Notes: generated by a model not told the origin, from the letters alone. A stretch of DNA of 64,000 nucleotides from Chloroflexota bacterium (GCA_025699005.1 JAILWI010000001.1:620001-684000), one strand, 5' to 3'; counted from the stretch's first letter, positions 49,737 to 59,860 are shown. Made by a program: numbers and translations.

Positions 49737-51187
49737 CCGGGGGTTCAGGTCCCTTCGCGCCGGAACGGCGCCTTCTCACGGTCGGCCTCATCGGCCTGGT
49801 GACGGCGGGAGCCTTCGAGGGAATGGCGGTTCCGACTGTCCTGCCGGCCCTGGTGGGCGAGCTCGGCGGCCTCGATCTCTACGGCTGGGCGTTCAGTGCG
49901 TTCTGGCTGACGAACATCATCGGAATCACGCTCGCCGGCTCCGACGCCGATCGGCGCGGTCCGGGCCGCGCCCTGGGCACCGGCGTGGTGCTCTTTGCCG
50001 CCGGCATGGTGGTTTCCGGCATCGCGACCGACATGATGATCGTGATCGCCGGACGGGCGATCCAGGGATTCGGATCCGGCGCGATCGGCTCGGTGGTCTA
50101 TGCATCGATCGCCCGCGCCTACCCGCCGTCGGCGACGCCACGCATGATCGCGCTCATCTCGAGCGCCTGGATCGTCCCCGGCCTGGTGGGACCGGCCCTC
50201 GCCGGATGGGTGGCGGAGTCCATCGGCTGGCGCTGGGTCTTCCTCGGCATCGTCGGTCCGCTGCTGCTCATGGGGCTGGCCGTCTATCCGCGCCTGTCCC
50301 GGCTGGGCCCGGCGAGGCCCGCGGATGCCCCGCAGCGCAGCGATGCTCGTCGCGGCCTGGACTCGGTGCTGCTGGCGTTGGGATCGACCCTGGTCCTGGG
50401 CTCGCTGTCGGCAGGCGACCTGCGGTTGGGTTCGCTCGACATCCCCACCATGGTGGTCGCCGTCGCGCTGCTCGGCCCGGGCCTGATCCTGGCGCTCACG
50501 GCACTGCGCCACCTCCTGCCGTCCGGCACGTTGAAGCTGCGCCGCGGCCGGCCATCGGTGTTCGCGGGCGTCTTCGCGATTGCCTTCGCGTTCTTCGGGA
50601 CCGAGGCATTCGTCCCGCTGGCGATGGTCGAGGTGCGCGGTGCCAGCGTGACGATCGGCGGGCTTGCGCTCTCGGCTGCCGCCGTCTCGTGGTCGACGGG
50701 GTCGTGGCTCCAGGCTCGGGCCGCGTCCGCCGGGATCCGGCGCACGCTGGTCGTCACCGGCGCCGCCCTCATCGGCCTCGGCATCGTCGTCACGTCACTC
50801 GTCCTGCTGCCCGAGCTGCCGATCGCCGTCGCGGCGCTGGGCTGGGCCGTCGCCGGTCTCGGGATGGGCCTCGCCTACTCGATGCTGGCGCTCCTCGTGC
50901 TCGAGACCGCCGAGCCGGGTCAGGAGGGATTCAGCTCATCCGGGCTCCAGCTCATGTTCACGCTGGGCACGGCATTCGGCGCCGGGGCGGGGGGTGCGAT
51001 CGTCGCTCTTGCCGATGCCGGCCGTCTCGAGCTTCCCACGGCGATCGGCATCGTGGACGCCATCATGCTGGCGATGGCGCTCTTCGCGGTCGTCATCGCC
51101 GTGCGCGTCCCGCACCGTCAGGCGAGGCGTCCACCGCCGAACGCCGACGAGGCCGTGCCGACGATACCGGTCGCCGTGCCCCAGTAG
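49733..51187 (+). CDS. MFS transporter (14-TM-like)
   Basis: MAVPTVLPALVGELGGLDLYGWAFSAFWLTNIIGITLAGSDADRRGPGRAL...GFGSGAIGSVVYASIARAYP. Confidence 0.9.
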   Translation: MTGGSGPFAPERRLLTVGLIGLVTAGAFEGMAVPTVLPALVGELGGLDLYGWAFSAFWLTNIIGITLAGSDADRRGPGRALGTGVVLFAAGMVVSGIATDMMIVIAGRAIQGFGSGAIGSVVYASIARAYPPSATPRMIALISSAWIVPGLVGPALAGWVAESIGWRWVFLGIVGPLLLMGLAVYPRLSRLGPARPADAPQRSDARRGLDSVLLALGSTLVLGSLSAGDLRLGSLDIPTMVVAVALLGPGLILALTALRHLLPSGTLKLRRGRPSVFAGVFAIAFAFFGTEAFVPLAMVEVRGASVTIGGLALSAAAVSWSTGSWLQARAASAGIRRTLVVTGAALIGLGIVVTSLVLLPELPIAVAALGWAVAGLGMGLAYSMLALLVLETAEPGQEGFSSSGLQLMFTLGTAFGAGAGGAIVALADAGRLELPTAIGIVDAIMLAMALFAVVIAVRVPHRQARRPPPNADEAVPTIPVAVPQ

Positions 51188-51289
51188 CCGCCGGAGGACT
51201 CGAGTCCCTCGAGCGGCGGGACATTCGCCACTTGCCCGCTCGACGAGCGAGGTGCCTCATGAGGGCGTCGGCCCCGGGGAGGTCTCGCC

Positions 51290-51874
51290 ATGCTCGACCA
51301 GCGCACCCTCAGCCGTCGATCGTTCATGCGCCGGGTCCTGGGGGCCGGCGTCGGCCTGCTCTCACTCGAGTTCGCGGGCGGAACGCTCGCGTTCCTGTGG
51401 CCGAACATCACCGAGGGCCTCGGAGCTCGGCTCCGCGTCGGCCGGCTCCCGGAGCTGGTCGCCGCCCAGCCGACGTTCGCCGACGGCTACCCGATGTCGG
51501 TCTCGAGCGCGCGCAGCTTCCTGATCAACGTTCCCGCCGCGACGGCACTCGCGTCGGGGTCGCCGCGCCGGGTGCCCGCGCCGGGCGCCGACCAGCTCAT
51601 CGCGCTGTGGCGCAAGTGCCCGCACCTGGGCTGCATGGTCCCGGACCTGTGCGATTCGGTGAAGCGATTTCAGTGCCGGTGCCACGGCAGCACGTACAAC
51701 ATCCTGGGCGAGAAGCTCGAGCGCGGACCCGCCGAACGAGGGATGGATCGCTTCGCGGTCGAGATCGAGGATGGCGACCTCGTGATCATCGACACGAGCG
51801 AGATCCTGTTCGGCGCTCCGGAGGGCATCCTGACGTTCACCGATCCCCACGCGCCCGACACCGGCTGCGCGTGA
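51290..51874 (+). CDS. Rieske [2Fe-2S] protein with Tat-like signal
   Basis: SRRSFMRRVLGAGVGLLSLEFAGG; CPHLGC...CRCHGSTYN. Confidence 0.92.
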   Translation: MLDQRTLSRRSFMRRVLGAGVGLLSLEFAGGTLAFLWPNITEGLGARLRVGRLPELVAAQPTFADGYPMSVSSARSFLINVPAATALASGSPRRVPAPGADQLIALWRKCPHLGCMVPDLCDSVKRFQCRCHGSTYNILGEKLERGPAERGMDRFAVEIEDGDLVIIDTSEILFGAPEGILTFTDPHAPDTGCA

Positions 51875-51883
51875 TGCCGTCGC

Positions 51884-53071
51884 TCAGACGACGTTGAGCT
51901 CGCGGATCGGCTCGTTGCGCAGGACTCGTTCGAAGCCGAGGGGAGCGAGGTCGAGGGTCTCGTAGCGACCGGTGGCAATCCACTCGGCCAGACCACGGCC
52001 GACCGCCGGTGCCTGCTGCAGGCCGTGACCCGAGAAGCCGTTCGCGAACAGGAGGTTCGGGAGATCGGGGTGCGCGCCGATGATGGCATTGGCGTCGAGC
52101 GGGTTCACCTCGTAGTGGCCGGCCCAGCTGTCCAGCAGGCGGAGCTGGTCGAACCCGGGCACGCGATGGGCGAGCGACGGCCACACGAACGATTCGAACG
52201 GGCCGTGGTCCGCCGCCAGATCGAGCGTGTCGGGGTCGGGCTCGCCCTCCCGCGGTGAGAAGCCGGCGATGTAGGCCGGTCCCTCGGGCCGGAAGTACAC
52301 GCCGCTCGGATCGATGGTGAGCGGCGCCGCGCCAAGGCTCGCCGGCGAGGCGACGTGATAGACGAAGCGCTTCCGCGGGTGAACCGGCAGCTCGATCCCG
52401 ACCATCCGCGCCAGCTCCGCCGCTCGTGGCCCGGTGGCGTTGACGAACCACGTCGCCTCGATGGTCGTGCCGTCGGCGAGGGTCACTGCCCTGAGCCGGT
52501 CGGCGTCGCGCTCGATGCCCGTGACCGCGCCCACCTTCTCGACCACGCCGAGCGACCTCGCCCGGCGGCGGAAGCCCTGGAGCCAGGCGTACGCGTCGAA
52601 CCAGCCCTCGTCCGCGCGCCCCAGCGACCCCGCGGCCAGGTCCTCGACGTTGAGCCAGGCAAACCGTGCGGCGAGCTCGCGCGGATCGAGGATCTCGACC
52701 GCGACGCCGAGCTTGCGCTGGACGCGGTGATTGTGCTCGAGCGTTCCGAGGCCGCGCTCGGTGGCGAGGAACAGGTAGCCGTTCTCGACGAAGTCGACCT
52801 CGGGGGTCTCGCCGTCGACGGCGAGGTAACGCTCCGGGTGGCGAAGGACCTCGACCCCGAAGCGGCTGATCTCGATGTTGAGCGGCGTGCTGAACTGCAG
52901 GCGGATGCTTGCTGCGGAGAGCGTGGTGGACGAGGTCCGAAACGTCGGGTCGCGCTCCACCACGACGATGCGGCCGTCGAAGTCCGGACGCATGGCCAGG
53001 AATGTCGCCACCGCCGATCCGATGATCGCGCCACCCACGATCACGACGTCGGCTCGCTCGGCCTGGCTCAT
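51884..53071 (-). CDS. FAD-dependent oxidoreductase (DAO family)
   Basis: ADVVIVGGAIIGSAVATFLAMRPDFDGRIVVVERDPTF...NGFSGHGLQQAPAVGRGLAEWI. Confidence 0.92.
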   Translation of the reverse strand: MSQAERADVVIVGGAIIGSAVATFLAMRPDFDGRIVVVERDPTFRTSSTTLSAASIRLQFSTPLNIEISRFGVEVLRHPERYLAVDGETPEVDFVENGYLFLATERGLGTLEHNHRVQRKLGVAVEILDPRELAARFAWLNVEDLAAGSLGRADEGWFDAYAWLQGFRRRARSLGVVEKVGAVTGIERDADRLRAVTLADGTTIEATWFVNATGPRAAELARMVGIELPVHPRKRFVYHVASPASLGAAPLTIDPSGVYFRPEGPAYIAGFSPREGEPDPDTLDLAADHGPFESFVWPSLAHRVPGFDQLRLLDSWAGHYEVNPLDANAIIGAHPDLPNLLFANGFSGHGLQQAPAVGRGLAEWIATGRYETLDLAPLGFERVLRNEPIRELNVV

Positions 53072-53101
53072 CGGCCCGATCGTAGCGGCTAGCATGCCGG
53101 C

Positions 53102-54349
53102 ATGTCCGATCCGACCGTGCACTTCGCCGATGCGCTTCCGCCACGGGCTCAGATGGTCGTCATCGGCGGCGGGGTCATCGGCTGCGCGACCGCGTTCTTC
53201 GCGGCACGGGCCGGGCTCGAGGTCGCCGTCCTCGAGCGCCGCGCCGCGATCTCGACGCTCACCACGCCGGTCTCGACCGGCGCGTTCCGGCTCCAGTTCG
53301 ACAACCCCGAGGAGATCGCCACGGTCCGCGAGGGCGTCGAGCTGTTCGACGCGTTCGCCGAGCGGACGGGTCTCGGCGGCTGGGACATTGGCCTGCGGCA
53401 CGGCGGCTACCTGTTCTGCTCGCTGACCGAAGCCACGCTCCAGCGGTCGCGGGCGCTCGTCGAGCGGCAGCGTGCGTGGGGTCTGACGGACGTCGAGCTC
53501 CTGACCGGCGACGAGGCCAGGGCGCGATGGCCGTGGCTCTCGCCCGCCGTTCGCGGCGCACGCTACCGGGCCGGAGACGGCTGGCTCGACGTGAAGCGGC
53601 TTTCGGCGGGGTACGCAGCCGCCGCCTCGAACGCCGAGCGGATCCCCGATGCGGTCGGCGGAGGGTCGGCCACCTTCGTGACCGGCGTCGACGTGATGGG
53701 CATCGAGGTGGACGGTGATCGGGTGAGCGCAGTGCGGACCTCGCGCGGATCGATCGCCGCAGAGGTCGTCGTCGTGGCCGCCGGGCCGTTCAGCGCCCGC
53801 GTCGCAGCCATGGCCGGCGTCGAGGTGGCGATGGCGCCGACCCGACGTCAGAAGCTCGTCGTGCCGGAGATGCCGTCAGTCCCCGCGGATGCTCCGATGA
53901 CGATCGAGGAGGAGACCGCGGCGCACTGGCGTCCCGCGATGCGCGGGTGCCTGGCGCTGTTCACCGACGCTCGGATGGGCGCGGGTGAGCCGATGGACCC
54001 CGTGCCGATCGAGCACGACTGGGCATTCGGGCTGCTCGATCCGACCTCGGACCACGCCCTTGCCCGGGTCGCGCCGTTCTGGCGCGATGCCTGGGGCGGA
54101 GGCGCGCCGACGGTCCACTGGTTTCTGCAGGCGGGACAGTACGAGTACACCCCGGATCGGCGCCCGTACCTCGGCGCCGCCGGTCCGGACGGCCTCTACC
54201 TCAACGCCGGGTACTCGGGCCACGGGATCATGGCCGGCGCGGGAGGAAGCCGGCTCGTGGTCGACCTGGTCACCGGACGCGCCGATGCGGCCGAGAACCC
54301 CTATCGGCCGGATCGGTCGTTCGCGGAGCGCGAGCTCGACATCCTCTAG
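53102..54349 (+). CDS. FAD-dependent oxidoreductase (DAO family)
   Basis: QMVVIGGGVIGCATAFFAARAGLEVAVLERRAAISTLTTPVSTGAFRLQFDNPEEI...NAGYSGHGIMAGAGGSRLVVDLV. Confidence 0.93.
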   Translation: MSDPTVHFADALPPRAQMVVIGGGVIGCATAFFAARAGLEVAVLERRAAISTLTTPVSTGAFRLQFDNPEEIATVREGVELFDAFAERTGLGGWDIGLRHGGYLFCSLTEATLQRSRALVERQRAWGLTDVELLTGDEARARWPWLSPAVRGARYRAGDGWLDVKRLSAGYAAAASNAERIPDAVGGGSATFVTGVDVMGIEVDGDRVSAVRTSRGSIAAEVVVVAAGPFSARVAAMAGVEVAMAPTRRQKLVVPEMPSVPADAPMTIEEETAAHWRPAMRGCLALFTDARMGAGEPMDPVPIEHDWAFGLLDPTSDHALARVAPFWRDAWGGGAPTVHWFLQAGQYEYTPDRRPYLGAAGPDGLYLNAGYSGHGIMAGAGGSRLVVDLVTGRADAAENPYRPDRSFAERELDIL

Positions 54350-54358
54350 GCCGGGCGC

Positions 54359-54592
54359 TCACGCTCCTCGGTCGGTCGCCTCTGGATCGGCCTGGCCCTC
54401 GCGCTGTCCATACGCCTGGTCGGGACTCGCGCCGAAGTCGTCGCTGGCCTGGTCATCGTCCACCGGCTGGTTCATCGGGCCGTCCGGTCGTGGATCGCGG
54501 ACCGCCGGGTCCTGGTCGCCGGCCTGTGTCGGTTCCTGGTCCTTGCCCATCGTCTCGCCGCCGGCGACGTTGCCGCCACCCTCTCGCTCCAT
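54359..54592 (-). CDS. Small hydrophilic acidic hypothetical protein
   Basis: MEREGGGNVAGGETMGKDQEPTQAGDQDPAVRDPRPDGPMNQPVDDDQASDDFGASPDQAYGQREGQADPEATDRGA. Confidence 0.45.
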   Translation of the reverse strand: MEREGGGNVAGGETMGKDQEPTQAGDQDPAVRDPRPDGPMNQPVDDDQASDDFGASPDQAYGQREGQADPEATDRGA

Positions 54593-54736
54593 CGGTCGCT
54601 CGCCTCCTGATCTTCGGTGTGGCCGGCTCGTGCCGGCTTCGTCGATCCGCCGGTTCGCATGCCCCGTGCCAGCCGGATGGAGCGGGCAGGACCATCGTGG
54701 CATTGAGCTCCCGCGGCGTTCGGCCACCATGAGTTC

Positions 54737-55939
54737 GTGCTCTCGCCATCCTGGCCGAACCCTGCCGATGGCCGCCGCGCCGTACCTCCGCAGATCCGGA
54801 GGCGCGTTCGGGCGGCCGAGCGGCGTGCCCTGCGCCGAGCGGTGACGTTGAGCTCGGCATTCATGGGCAGCCTCGTGCTCGCGGATCTGGCGGCCGCCGC
54901 GGCGATCGGCACACGAGGCGTCGAGGACCTCGCGCCCATCTCGCTCGCGGTGGCGGCCGTTGCCATCGCGACCAGCCTTTTCGCCCACCGCGGCGTGCGG
55001 CCGGAGCCCCTGGCCCTCGTCGCACTGCTCGGCGTGTTCGGCATGGCGCTGCTCGGCCACGGCGTCATGCCCGACGGACGGCTGCTGGGAACCGCGCAGC
55101 TCGCGATCATCCTGCTGGGCGCCGGCCTCTTCCTGCCGTGGCACCAGCGCTGGCATCTCGGGGCGCTGGCCGCCGCATTCGGCATGACGGCGGCATTCGT
55201 CATCAGCCCCCTCTCGGTGACGATGACGTTCGTCGACCGCGGCAACCTCGTCGTGGCCGTCGCCATGGCCGCCCTGACCAGCGGCCTCGGGCACCAGCTG
55301 TGGCAGCGACGCCTGCGGAGCATGCTCGAGCAGCAGTTCGCCCTGCGACGGCTGAGCCGCTACGCACAGCGCCAGGAGGCGCATGTCACCGAGCTCAACC
55401 GCGAGCTCAACCGCGTCGCTCGGCGCGACTCGCTCACCGGCGTCGGCAACCGGCTGGCGCTCGACGAGGCCGTTTCCCGACTCCTCGAGCAGGGCGACCG
55501 GCTGCGGCCACTGCCGTTCGCCATGGTCCTGTTCGACATCGACCACTTCAAGGCCTACAACGACGCGCACGGCCACCTGGCCGGTGACGCGGCCCTCGGG
55601 CGGCTCGGCGAGATCCTGCGTCGGGCGACCCGTGGCAGCGACCTCGCGTTCCGCTACGGCGGCGAGGAGTTCCTGCTGCTCCTGCCGGACGTCGACCTCA
55701 ATGGTGCGATCGCGGTGGCCGAGCGCGTTCGCGCGGCCGCGCTCGAGGCGCGGGACCTGCCTCCGTTCACGGTGTCCGGTGGCGTCGCGCTGTGCGACCC
55801 GGCGGATGGACGCGATCCGGAGCCGCTCCTGCGGCGGGCCGATGCCGCGTTGTACCTCGCCAAGCGCGCCGGACGCGACCGCATCGCCGCGGACGAGCTT
55901 TCGGTCGCGATGCAGCGGCACGAGATCGCACTCGCCTGA
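54737..55939 (+). CDS. Membrane diguanylate cyclase (GGDEF, GGEEF variant) with RxxD I-site
   Basis: ARRDSLTGVGNRLALDEAV...FDIDHFKAYNDAHGHLAGDAAL...RGSDLAFRYGGEEFLLLLPD. Confidence 0.94.
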   Translation: MLSPSWPNPADGRRAVPPQIRRRVRAAERRALRRAVTLSSAFMGSLVLADLAAAAAIGTRGVEDLAPISLAVAAVAIATSLFAHRGVRPEPLALVALLGVFGMALLGHGVMPDGRLLGTAQLAIILLGAGLFLPWHQRWHLGALAAAFGMTAAFVISPLSVTMTFVDRGNLVVAVAMAALTSGLGHQLWQRRLRSMLEQQFALRRLSRYAQRQEAHVTELNRELNRVARRDSLTGVGNRLALDEAVSRLLEQGDRLRPLPFAMVLFDIDHFKAYNDAHGHLAGDAALGRLGEILRRATRGSDLAFRYGGEEFLLLLPDVDLNGAIAVAERVRAAALEARDLPPFTVSGGVALCDPADGRDPEPLLRRADAALYLAKRAGRDRIAADELSVAMQRHEIALA

Positions 55940-55967
55940 GGCGATCGTGGAGGTCCGCTGCGGCGAG

Positions 55968-57509
55968 CTAGTACGTCGGCTCGTCGAGCAGCCAGCGCCC
56001 GTCCGACCTGATGAGGCGCCAGTACCCGACGAAGTCGCGTGACGAGCCCGAGTCGTAGGTCTCGGTGAAGTTCGCCTGCACGGTCGCCCGGGTGGCCGAT
56101 TGGTCGGCGACGTACAGGCTGCTGAACGAGATGGCCGCCGTGTTCGCGAACCGATCGTCCAGGTTGCCCTGTCGCTCGTAGGTCGCCTTCATCCTCGGGC
56201 TCCAGAGCGCGTACGCGTCGTCGAAGCGGCCATCCACGACGTGGTCGTAGAACGCGGCCACGGCGTCGTCAGGCCCGGCGAAGGCCACGCTCGCCGCCGT
56301 CGGGGCCGGCGTCGGCACCGGAGCCCGGGTCGCGGGTGCCCGGGTCGGCGCGTCCGATGGAGTGTTCACGGCCGATGCCTCGTCGCTCGGTGATGGCTCG
56401 GTGGTCGGTGATGGTGTCGGGGTGAAGGCATGTCCGCCGATCGACCCCAGCACCGCCTCGGGCAGCGGGACATCGAGGTTGTCGTCTCCGATGAGCGCCC
56501 GTCCGACGCCGTACCCCCCGCCGGCCAGGAGGAGCAGCAGCAACGCTGCCCATGCGATCACGGGTCCGCGTCGGGCCGGACGCCGCGGGTCCTTCGCCGC
56601 CGCCACGCGTGGGCCCATGACCGGCGCCAGGAGCTCGGTGCCGGGTCGCTGCGGTGCCGCCTTCGCACGTTCGATCCAGGCGTGGAGGGCGACGCGCATC
56701 GCCTCGGCGTTGGCGTAGCGGTCGGCCGGTGACTCGGCCATCGCCCGTTGGACGATCGAAGCCAGGTCGCGCGGGATCGCGGGCGCGACCATGCGTGGAT
56801 CGGGAGGTGGACGGCCGATCCGCGCGGTCGCCACCGCGTACGGTCCGTCACCGTCGAATGGCCGCCGCCCGGTCAGCATCTCGTAGAGCACCACGCCGAG
56901 CCCATAGAGGTCGCTGCGCTCATCGGCTCGATCGCCGCGCGCCTGCTCCGGGCTGATGTAGTCGACGGATCCGAGCAGCGCGCCGGTCTTCGTGAGAGTC
57001 CCGGCGCCCATCGCGCGGGCAATGCCGAAGTCGGCGACGGCCGCGCGCCCGTCCGACCGCAGAAGGACGTTGCCCGGCTTCACGTCGCGATGGACGACTC
57101 CGGCGGCGTGCGCCGCCTCGAGCGCGGCCGCGACGTCCGCCGCGATCTGGGCCGCCTGAGCCGGGTCGAGCTGTCCCTCTTGCCTGAGCAGCCCGGAGAG
57201 GTCGCCGCCGTCCACGAGCTCCATGACGATCGAGGCCACGGGCTCGGTGCCGACGTCGTAGATCGCCACGACGTTCGGGTGGGTGACCGACGCGGCGCTG
57301 CGGGCCTCGGCGGCGAAGCGCGCGGTGAAGTGAGCGTCCTCGGCGAGATCCGGGCGCATGAGCTTGATGGCGACGGGCCGATCGAGCTGCTCGTCATGGC
57401 CGCGGAAGACCGATGCCATCCCGCCCCTCGCGATGAGCTCGCCGATCCGATACCGCCCGCCCACGACGGCAGGTAGCCCTTCCCGACCGTGGCCTTCCGC
57501 ACCCTGCAT
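55968..57509 (-). CDS. PknB-type Ser/Thr protein kinase with TM and extracytoplasmic NTF2-like domain
   Basis: YRIGELIARGGMASVFRGHDEQLDRPVAIKLM...VVHRDVKPGNVLL...VADFGIARAM...SPEQARG; TM; TPTPSPTTEPS linker. Confidence 0.93.
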   Translation of the reverse strand: MQGAEGHGREGLPAVVGGRYRIGELIARGGMASVFRGHDEQLDRPVAIKLMRPDLAEDAHFTARFAAEARSAASVTHPNVVAIYDVGTEPVASIVMELVDGGDLSGLLRQEGQLDPAQAAQIAADVAAALEAAHAAGVVHRDVKPGNVLLRSDGRAAVADFGIARAMGAGTLTKTGALLGSVDYISPEQARGDRADERSDLYGLGVVLYEMLTGRRPFDGDGPYAVATARIGRPPPDPRMVAPAIPRDLASIVQRAMAESPADRYANAEAMRVALHAWIERAKAAPQRPGTELLAPVMGPRVAAAKDPRRPARRGPVIAWAALLLLLLAGGGYGVGRALIGDDNLDVPLPEAVLGSIGGHAFTPTPSPTTEPSPSDEASAVNTPSDAPTRAPATRAPVPTPAPTAASVAFAGPDDAVAAFYDHVVDGRFDDAYALWSPRMKATYERQGNLDDRFANTAAISFSSLYVADQSATRATVQANFTETYDSGSSRDFVGYWRLIRSDGRWLLDEPTY

Positions 57510-57557
57510 GAGGAGGGAACAAGCAGGTCGCGTACCACCGTATGGCACCATCGACCG

Positions 57558-58433
57558 ATGCGGGTCGGGCTCCAGATCAACCAGTTCACGTGGCCCGGCG
57601 GAGCGTCGGCCATCGGCCCGACGTTGGCGCGCATCGGCCGCACCGCCGACGACGTCGGTTTCGACTCGATCTGGGTCATGGACCACTTCTTCCAGATCCG
57701 CGGCCTCGGGCCACCGGAGGCGCCGATGCTCGAGGGCCAGACGGCGCTCGGCTTTCTCGCCGCGCACACCGAGCGTGCGCGGATCGGGCTCATGGTCGGC
57801 GGCGTCCACTACCGCCGCCCCGGGCTGTGGATCAAGGCCACCACCACCCTGGACGTCCTGAGCGGTGGACGCGCCTGGTTCGGCATCGGTGCGGCATGGA
57901 ACGTCCACGAGTCGAAGGGGCTCGGCTTCGGCTTTCCGGAGCTGAAGGAGCGGTTCGCGATGCTCGAGGACACGCTGCGGATGGCCCACGGCATGTGGAG
58001 CGGTGGCAGCGGCAGTGGCGAGGCCCTCGAGGGCACGACGATGACGGCGACGCACCTCATCAACTCGCCGCAGTCGCTGAGCCGTCCGCGCGTGCCGATC
58101 CTGGTCGGCGGCGGCGGTGAGCGCAGGACGCTGCGCCTCGCGGCCCAGTACGCCGACGCGTGCAACATCTTCGGGCGCTCGCCGGAGTTCGTGCGCCACA
58201 AGCTCTCGATCCTGCGGGAGCACTGCGACCGCCTCGACCGCCCCTACGACGAGATCGAGCGCACGATCCTCACCTCCTACGACATGGGTGCGGAGTCACC
58301 CTCGGAGCTCGTCGACCGCCTCGGAGCGCTGGGCGAGGCCGGGGCGCAGCATGCGATCCTCAGCGTCCGCGGCGTTGCCGACACGTCCCGTCTCGAGCGC
58401 ATCGGGGCGGAGGTGCTCCCGCAGCTACGCTGA
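57558..58433 (+). CDS. LLM class F420-type oxidoreductase
   Basis: MRVGLQINQFTWPGG...DVGFDSIWVMDHFFQIRGLG...IGLMVGGVHYRRPGLWIKATTTLDVLSGGRAWFGIGAAWN. Confidence 0.92.
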   Translation: MRVGLQINQFTWPGGASAIGPTLARIGRTADDVGFDSIWVMDHFFQIRGLGPPEAPMLEGQTALGFLAAHTERARIGLMVGGVHYRRPGLWIKATTTLDVLSGGRAWFGIGAAWNVHESKGLGFGFPELKERFAMLEDTLRMAHGMWSGGSGSGEALEGTTMTATHLINSPQSLSRPRVPILVGGGGERRTLRLAAQYADACNIFGRSPEFVRHKLSILREHCDRLDRPYDEIERTILTSYDMGAESPSELVDRLGALGEAGAQHAILSVRGVADTSRLERIGAEVLPQLR

Positions 58434-58474
58434 GCCTCGCTCGTCGCCGTCGGGGTAGGCCATCGGCTTCGCCG

Positions 58475-59809
58475 TCAGCTCGAGGCTGGCTGCGCCAGGC
58501 CGGGTCGGACGCCGACGAGATGCTCCGAGGCCCGTAGCCACCGCAGCGGCAGCAGCGCCACGATGAGCAGGCCGGCCGATACGAGCAGCAGCCCGTCCAC
58601 ACCCAGGTAGCCGGCCGCGCCACCGCCCGCCAGCGAGCCGACGACCTGCCCGACCGCCAGGAAGACGGAATAGAGCCCCATGATCGCCCCGCGATCGACC
58701 GGATGCTCCTCGCTGATGTCGGCGAGCATGCCGAGCGCCGCCGGCGTCGCCCCGGCGAGCACGAACAGGCCGCCCGCCGCCACGAGACCCAATCCGATGA
58801 GGAGCGGTGCGCCCCACGTCGCGGCATGGTTGAGCCCGAACACCGCTCCGGCCATGACCAGGCCGCCGATGATGCCGATGGCCATGATCGTCGTGCGCCG
58901 ATAGGCCTTGAAGCGGTTGCCCCAGTAGAACAGGCCGGCGAAGAACACGAGCATCGCCACCGCGAGGCCGATGCTCACCTGGGTCGGCTCGAACCCGCCC
59001 ATCAGGAGCTGGTCCTCGAACCCGGGGCGCGGCTCGTCGACGAGCTGGAAGATGGATTGGCTGGTCCAGGCACCGATGAACGCGTTCACGGCGATCCAGG
59101 TCGGGGCCAGCAGCCACACCGATCGGCTCGACAGGACGGCCCGATAGCGGGCGAAGTCGAATCCGCGCGCGGTGGCGGCGACCCCGCCCGCGCGGATCTC
59201 GGACGCCGCCGCCCCGGTCGCTTCCGACCCCCGCTGGTCCTCGTCGCGCGAAACGCCGAAGCGGTAGATGAGGAAGCTGACTCCGTACAGCACCGCGTTG
59301 AGATAGAACGCGTTGCGATCGAGCAGCGCCCACAGTCCGCCGGCCGCGACGAGCCCGCCGCCGATGCCGGCGAGGGTGGCCGCCTCGAACTGGGCGACGG
59401 TGCGGCCGCGCAGGCCCTCGTCATGCGACGTGGCGAGCGCGATGAAACCGAGGATCGACGGGATGCTGGCCGCGGCCGCGGCGCCCTCCAGCCAGCGGGT
59501 GCCGCCCAGGATGACGAGATCGGTGGTGAGGGCGGTCATGACGACCGCGACCGCTCCGAAGATCGGCCCGATCTGCATGATGCGCCTCGCGCCGAAGCGG
59601 TCGGAGAGCACGCCGAAGATGGGGGAGAGGACGAGCTCGGCCAGGAAGAACGTGGCCGTCAGCAGGCCGACCTCGAAGGCGGTGACGTTCCGTCCGGCCT
59701 CGAAGTTCTCCAGCTCGGCCAGGTAGAAGACGAGCAGCCCCCCGGTCAGCCCGGTGCTGAAGCGGAGGGTGAACGTACCGACCAGGACGGCGTTGAGCGA
59801 GCGGCGCAT
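58475..59809 (-). CDS. MFS transporter
   Basis: GLLTATFFLAELVLSPIFGVLSDRFGARRIMQIGPIFGAVAVVMTAL. Confidence 0.9.
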   Translation of the reverse strand: MRRSLNAVLVGTFTLRFSTGLTGGLLVFYLAELENFEAGRNVTAFEVGLLTATFFLAELVLSPIFGVLSDRFGARRIMQIGPIFGAVAVVMTALTTDLVILGGTRWLEGAAAAASIPSILGFIALATSHDEGLRGRTVAQFEAATLAGIGGGLVAAGGLWALLDRNAFYLNAVLYGVSFLIYRFGVSRDEDQRGSEATGAAASEIRAGGVAATARGFDFARYRAVLSSRSVWLLAPTWIAVNAFIGAWTSQSIFQLVDEPRPGFEDQLLMGGFEPTQVSIGLAVAMLVFFAGLFYWGNRFKAYRRTTIMAIGIIGGLVMAGAVFGLNHAATWGAPLLIGLGLVAAGGLFVLAGATPAALGMLADISEEHPVDRGAIMGLYSVFLAVGQVVGSLAGGGAAGYLGVDGLLLVSAGLLIVALLPLRWLRASEHLVGVRPGLAQPASS

Positions 59810-59860
59810 GAGCGCGCAGTATGCCGCGCCGCCGGGTGGCGGTCCACGGTCGGGCAGCAG

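Noticed and set aside
54359-55921. 520-aa minus-strand ORF
   Set aside because: Mostly antisense to the GGDEF gene; only the last 77 codons (54359-54592) lie outside and may be a gene
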